Source: UBA6522 sp965204155 (GTDB taxonomy: Bacteria > Pseudomonadota > Gammaproteobacteria > Steroidobacterales > Rariloculaceae). From it: 64,000 nt of DNA. The stretch is taken from positions 2,666,001 to 2,730,000 of the forward strand of contig OZ241971.1 in assembly GCA_965204155.1 (NCBI GenBank). The letters run 5' to 3'. Shown here piece by piece: positions 61,171 through 64,000 of this stretch; position 1 is the first letter of the stretch; every line of letters starts with the position of its first letter. The notes beneath the pieces were generated by a model, which ran no database searches, was not told the origin of the DNA, and was given only the letters and a program-made list of their open reading frames with translations. The position numbers were made by a program, and so were the translations under genes.

Positions 61171-61962
61171 ATGGTTGCCGCCACGCCGGCCACAAGACCC
61201 AGGAAACGAATTCTTCGAAAGCGGCCGCCGAAGGCCCACCCGTTCTTGCCCAGAAGGTTGCAGACGCCCATCTTTCTCGTGTGGTTGCGCCGCAGCCATG
61301 GCTGGCTGGGGATCTGGGGCGCGGTGGCGGGAATCCTGTTCGGCCTGACAACCATTGCGATGGTTCATGCGAACATCTTTCGAACCGGAGAGGACACCCG
61401 GACGGTCGTGCAGCTTCCGGTGAATGGCGCCGCCATCGCCAGCGTCGATGATCTCGGCGCTTTCGTTAAAGCCGAGTTGGGCCTGAGAACGGAATGGCGG
61501 CAGCCACGGAACGCGCCCCCTGTAGTTACACTCGCCGAGTCCGGCACGGCCGAGGGCGTGGAGACGGCGGGCACCGCGGCAACGGGTGCCATGGGCGCCA
61601 TGGGCAGCGGCGGGCGGCAAGGCGGCGGAGCCGTCGGTGCGCAAAGCAATCAACCGGTCTTCATAACGCAATTTACTTCGCCGCAACGCACCCTGGATCT
61701 GCGCTACATCGCGGGCAATGAGTACATTCAGATTGTCGATACCGAGCGTGGCTTTTTCGAGACGATGAACCGGTTGCACCGGGGCAACGGAGCGCAGTTG
61801 GGGTGGACGCTGCTCGGCGACGCGTTTTCCGGCGCGCTCATCGTGCTGGCCCTGAGCGGAGTGCTGCTTTGGAGCCGGATGGACGGTTCCCGGCTGCTGG
61901 CCATCGGCCTGGGTAGTGCGGGCCTGCTGGTCGTGGTGTATTTCGGCTTGGCGGGGGCATGA
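61171..61962 (+). CDS. PepSY-associated transmembrane protein, first paralogue
   Basis: In this 263-residue protein the segment PPKAHPFLPRRLQTPIFLVW leads into a first membrane helix (GIWGAVAGILFGLTTIAMV). A periplasmic part has a low-complexity Gly/Ala/Thr stretch, then NEYIQIVDTERGFFETMNRL, and two C-terminal helices follow (LGDAFSGALIVLALSGVLLW). This is the PepSY-TM pattern of proteins found with TonB receptors and ferric-reductase-like systems. It overlaps the next gene by four bases (ATGA). Confidence 0.75.
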   Translation: MVAATPATRPRKRILRKRPPKAHPFLPRRLQTPIFLVWLRRSHGWLGIWGAVAGILFGLTTIAMVHANIFRTGEDTRTVVQLPVNGAAIASVDDLGAFVKAELGLRTEWRQPRNAPPVVTLAESGTAEGVETAGTAATGAMGAMGSGGRQGGGAVGAQSNQPVFITQFTSPQRTLDLRYIAGNEYIQIVDTERGFFETMNRLHRGNGAQLGWTLLGDAFSGALIVLALSGVLLWSRMDGSRLLAIGLGSAGLLVVVYFGLAGA

Positions 61963-62669
61963 TGGTTTCGACTACGGCAGACGCAGTCGGCAAGCGATCC
62001 ACGGCCAGCAGGGCGCGGCCGCCCAAGGCGCATCCGTTCCTTCCCCGCGCCCTGCACACGCAAAAGGCATTGCGCGTAATTCGCCGGACCCATTCCTGGA
62101 TGGGCATGGCCGGTGCCGCGGCGGGCGTGATCATCGGCATCAGCGGAATCACGCTCAATCACCGCGCGGTCCTGAGCGGGCGCCTGCCGACGGACATCAC
62201 CAGCTTCCAGGTGAACGCGCCCGTCGACGGTTTTGCAAGCCAGGCGGAATTCGAGCGCTTTGTACAGGCATCGCTGGCGCTCAACGGCCCGACCCGGGAG
62301 CGGCGCGGACCGGCGCCGCGGTCTTCCGCCGTCGAGTTGGGCGACCGGTTGGTGGAACAGCCCCCCCGCTTTGATGCCTATTACGCTTCCGCGAGGGAAG
62401 TCGTCGAGGCCAGTTTCGTCAACGGCAATCGCTACATCGATGTCGTGCACACCGAACGCGGGTTCTTCTCGACCCTCAACCGCCTCCACCTGGCCTCCAA
62501 CACGGGTCCCGTCTGGGTGGCGATCGTCGACGCGTTTTCCGGCGCCCTGGTGGTGTTCTCCATCACCGGACTGTTGCTGTGGTCGCGGCTCACGGGCCCG
62601 CGGCTGCTGGCCATAGGCCTTGCAAGCTCGATGCTGCTGGGCACCGTTTACTATGCAGGAATTCTCTAG
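61959..62669 (+). CDS. PepSY-associated transmembrane protein, second paralogue
   Basis: In this 236-residue protein RPPKAHPFLPRALHT, VIRRTHSWMGMAGAAAGVII, NRYIDVVHTERGFFSTLNRL and IVDAFSGALVVFSITGLLLW match the preceding gene along the whole length, so the two arose by tandem duplication. The periplasmic linker differs: here it is shorter and charged. Coupled translation suggests a heteromer. The TonB-dependent receptor follows after about 200 bases on the same strand, and these proteins may serve its substrate. Confidence 0.75.
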   Translation: MMVSTTADAVGKRSTASRARPPKAHPFLPRALHTQKALRVIRRTHSWMGMAGAAAGVIIGISGITLNHRAVLSGRLPTDITSFQVNAPVDGFASQAEFERFVQASLALNGPTRERRGPAPRSSAVELGDRLVEQPPRFDAYYASAREVVEASFVNGNRYIDVVHTERGFFSTLNRLHLASNTGPVWVAIVDAFSGALVVFSITGLLLWSRLTGPRLLAIGLASSMLLGTVYYAGIL

Positions 62670-62871
62670 CTCCCCTCGCTTCGGGCCGAATTGCATGGCA
62701 GAACGTGCGTCCCCGGCCCGCGTGACCACTGCCGTTGCAATTCAGCCGTTAGCGCAAAGAATTGTTATGCTGTCGGAGCGCACAACGGGCGGGCGCTAAG
62801 CTCTGGATAGCGGGTGTGCCGGATTCGTTGTTTAACGAAAACACGCATTTGCATCGGGGAGTACAAAAGCA

Positions 62872-64000
62872 ATGAATATACGTAAATTGACACACTGGAA
62901 CCTGGTTCTTGCGGCCGTCGTCCTCGCGGCCGGCTCAGCCCAGGCTCAGGAACAGGAACTTGAGGAAATCGTCGTCACCGGCAGCTATCTCTTCAATGAA
63001 GTGGATTCGCCCAGTCCGGTGGACGTGATCGACAGCGAGCGGCTGTTCGAGGTGCCAGCATCGAACCTGTCGGATTTCTTCTATTACGACGTACCGCAGA
63101 ATTTCGGCGCCGAACAGCGCAGGTACCAGGACGGCGGCAGCGGAAATCACAGGACGGGGGCGCGCAACACGCGCATCAACCTGCGCGGCCTGGGCTCGGA
63201 GAACACCCTGATTCTGCTGAACGGCAGCCGCCTGGTGGATACGCCGAATCCCGATACGGCCGGCTGGCGCAACGTCGACATCAGCAACATCGTGCCGCGC
63301 ATCGCCATCGGCCAGATCCAGGTCCTGCACGACGGTGCGTCGGCGACCTACGGTACCGACGCCGTGGCGGGCGTGGTCAACTTCATGACCCGCAACGACT
63401 TCCGCGGCTTCGACTTCAACCTGGACAGCCGTTACTACGAGGAAGACCTCGGCGTGAACGACTACACGGTCGGCGCTCTCTGGGGGGCCGGAGACGACGA
63501 CACCAGCATCATCGCGGCGTTCGAATACCACGACGAGGATCCCTGGTACTCGTATCAGGTGACGGGGATTCCGCTGCCGGAGGGTACGCTGGGATCCGAG
63601 TTCCGCGGCGAGGGCGACTCCGCGCCCAACAGCCGCGGCCTGCATACCTTCTCGCCCGCGATCACCACGCCCACGCCCCATGCCAGCGGTGCGCCCAACT
63701 GGGAGTACGGGAGGGGCCGCGCGCCGGATCCGCTCTGCGGAAATCCCGGTGGTGTGCTGGACCTTCCCGACCGGCAGGTGGGCTATGTAGCGGCCGGCAG
63801 GGGCGGACGGACCTGCTTCGAATACAACGACTACCCCAGCGGCGACAGCGCCCGGCAAGGCGATCGCGAGAGCCGCAACCGCGCCAGCATCTACACGGCT
63901 GCGAGCCGGAATTTCGGCGACTCGCTCACCCTGAGCGGGGAGTTCGTCTACGCACGCGAGCGGTCCTTGCGGGAGGTGGGGTTTACCTCGCCCAACTCAA
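62872..64000 (+). CDS. TonB-dependent receptor, 5' part (runs off the window)
   Basis: About 376 codons are present, with no stop before the window ends. A signal peptide (LVLAAVVLAAGSAQA) and a TonB box-like start (LEEIVVTGSYLFN) precede the plug domain: TRINLRGLGSENTLILLNGS, IVPRIAIGQIQVLHDGASAT and YGTDAVAGVVNFMTRNDFRG. Barrel strands then begin (FNLDSRYYEEDLGVNDYTVG). Such receptors import siderophores, vitamins or oligomers through the outer membrane. The plug looks intact. The substrate cannot be told from this part. Confidence 0.88.
   Translation, partial: MNIRKLTHWNLVLAAVVLAAGSAQAQEQELEEIVVTGSYLFNEVDSPSPVDVIDSERLFEVPASNLSDFFYYDVPQNFGAEQRRYQDGGSGNHRTGARNTRINLRGLGSENTLILLNGSRLVDTPNPDTAGWRNVDISNIVPRIAIGQIQVLHDGASATYGTDAVAGVVNFMTRNDFRGFDFNLDSRYYEEDLGVNDYTVGALWGAGDDDTSIIAAFEYHDEDPWYSYQVTGIPLPEGTLGSEFRGEGDSAPNSRGLHTFSPAITTPTPHASGAPNWEYGRGRAPDPLCGNPGGVLDLPDRQVGYVAAGRGGRTCFEYNDYPSGDSARQGDRESRNRASIYTAASRNFGDSLTLSGEFVYARERSLREVGFTSPNS

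Noticed and set aside
1..64000. CRISPR array
   Set aside because: No series of short direct repeats with regular unique spacers was seen; the regular repeats found are coding (132 bases) or IS ends (23-24 bases).

Overview
The window looks like a chromosomal segment of a GC-rich gammaproteobacterium, probably marine or host-associated. The evidence is a tripartite tricarboxylate transporter set, a PQQ-dependent dehydrogenase, a TonB-dependent receptor, DUF6152 and PepSY-type secreted or membrane proteins, and standard UGA stops. This taxonomic guess is an inference from gene content only. No rRNA gene, complete tRNA gene or CRISPR array was seen.

From 1 to about 46 kb the sequence is accessory: gaps are long, base composition swings between GC-rich and AT-rich, and most genes are defence, toxin-antitoxin or mobile genes. 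In order: an IS3 remnant and an OLD-family ATPase/TOPRIM gene (0-2 kb); a DUF2235 lipase-like gene (2.8-4 kb); a single-chain type ISP-like restriction-modification enzyme (6.4-10.9 kb); a minus-strand cluster of RES-domain, TIR-domain and DUF2971 genes (11.2-14.4 kb); two SprT-like metallopeptidase copies flanking an Rpn-type nuclease (14.7-17.8 kb); an RHH/PIN toxin-antitoxin pair (18-18.7 kb); a nest of broken insertion sequences (21-23.2 kb); an alpha/beta hydrolase, a MalT-type LuxR regulator and a ParB-like protein (23.5-30 kb); a large secreted TolB-propeller protein (30.6-34.5 kb); an orphan RloA-like ATPase beside a tRNA-Pro 3' half (34.6-36 kb); and a second SprT/Rpn region with an AbiEi-like protein and a third, nuclease-less Rpn relative (36.7-40.9 kb).

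From 41 kb on the content is mostly metabolic and envelope-related: MmgE/PrpD plus TctABC on the minus strand, an AT-rich gap and ISNCY transposase, an M20 peptidase, a highly structured intergenic repeat, a DUF6152 protein, divergent GT4 and GT9 glycosyltransferases, an NHL-propeller protein split by an in-frame UGA, a PQQ dehydrogenase, a second DUF6152 protein, two PepSY-type membrane paralogues, and the start of a TonB-dependent receptor that runs off the end.

The most notable observations are the dispersed SprT-like (SH3-like / HExxH / SH3-like) and Rpn cassettes, the conserved internal ribosome-binding site plus ATG inside both Rpn genes (a possible RpnS-like short product) together with a separate C-terminal-only copy, the exactly resolvable nested IS21-in-IS1634 structure, the tRNA-Pro 3'-half (candidate attachment site), paired 18-bp palindromes downstream of the ParB-like gene, and a 31-bp inverted repeat enclosing two perfect hairpins.
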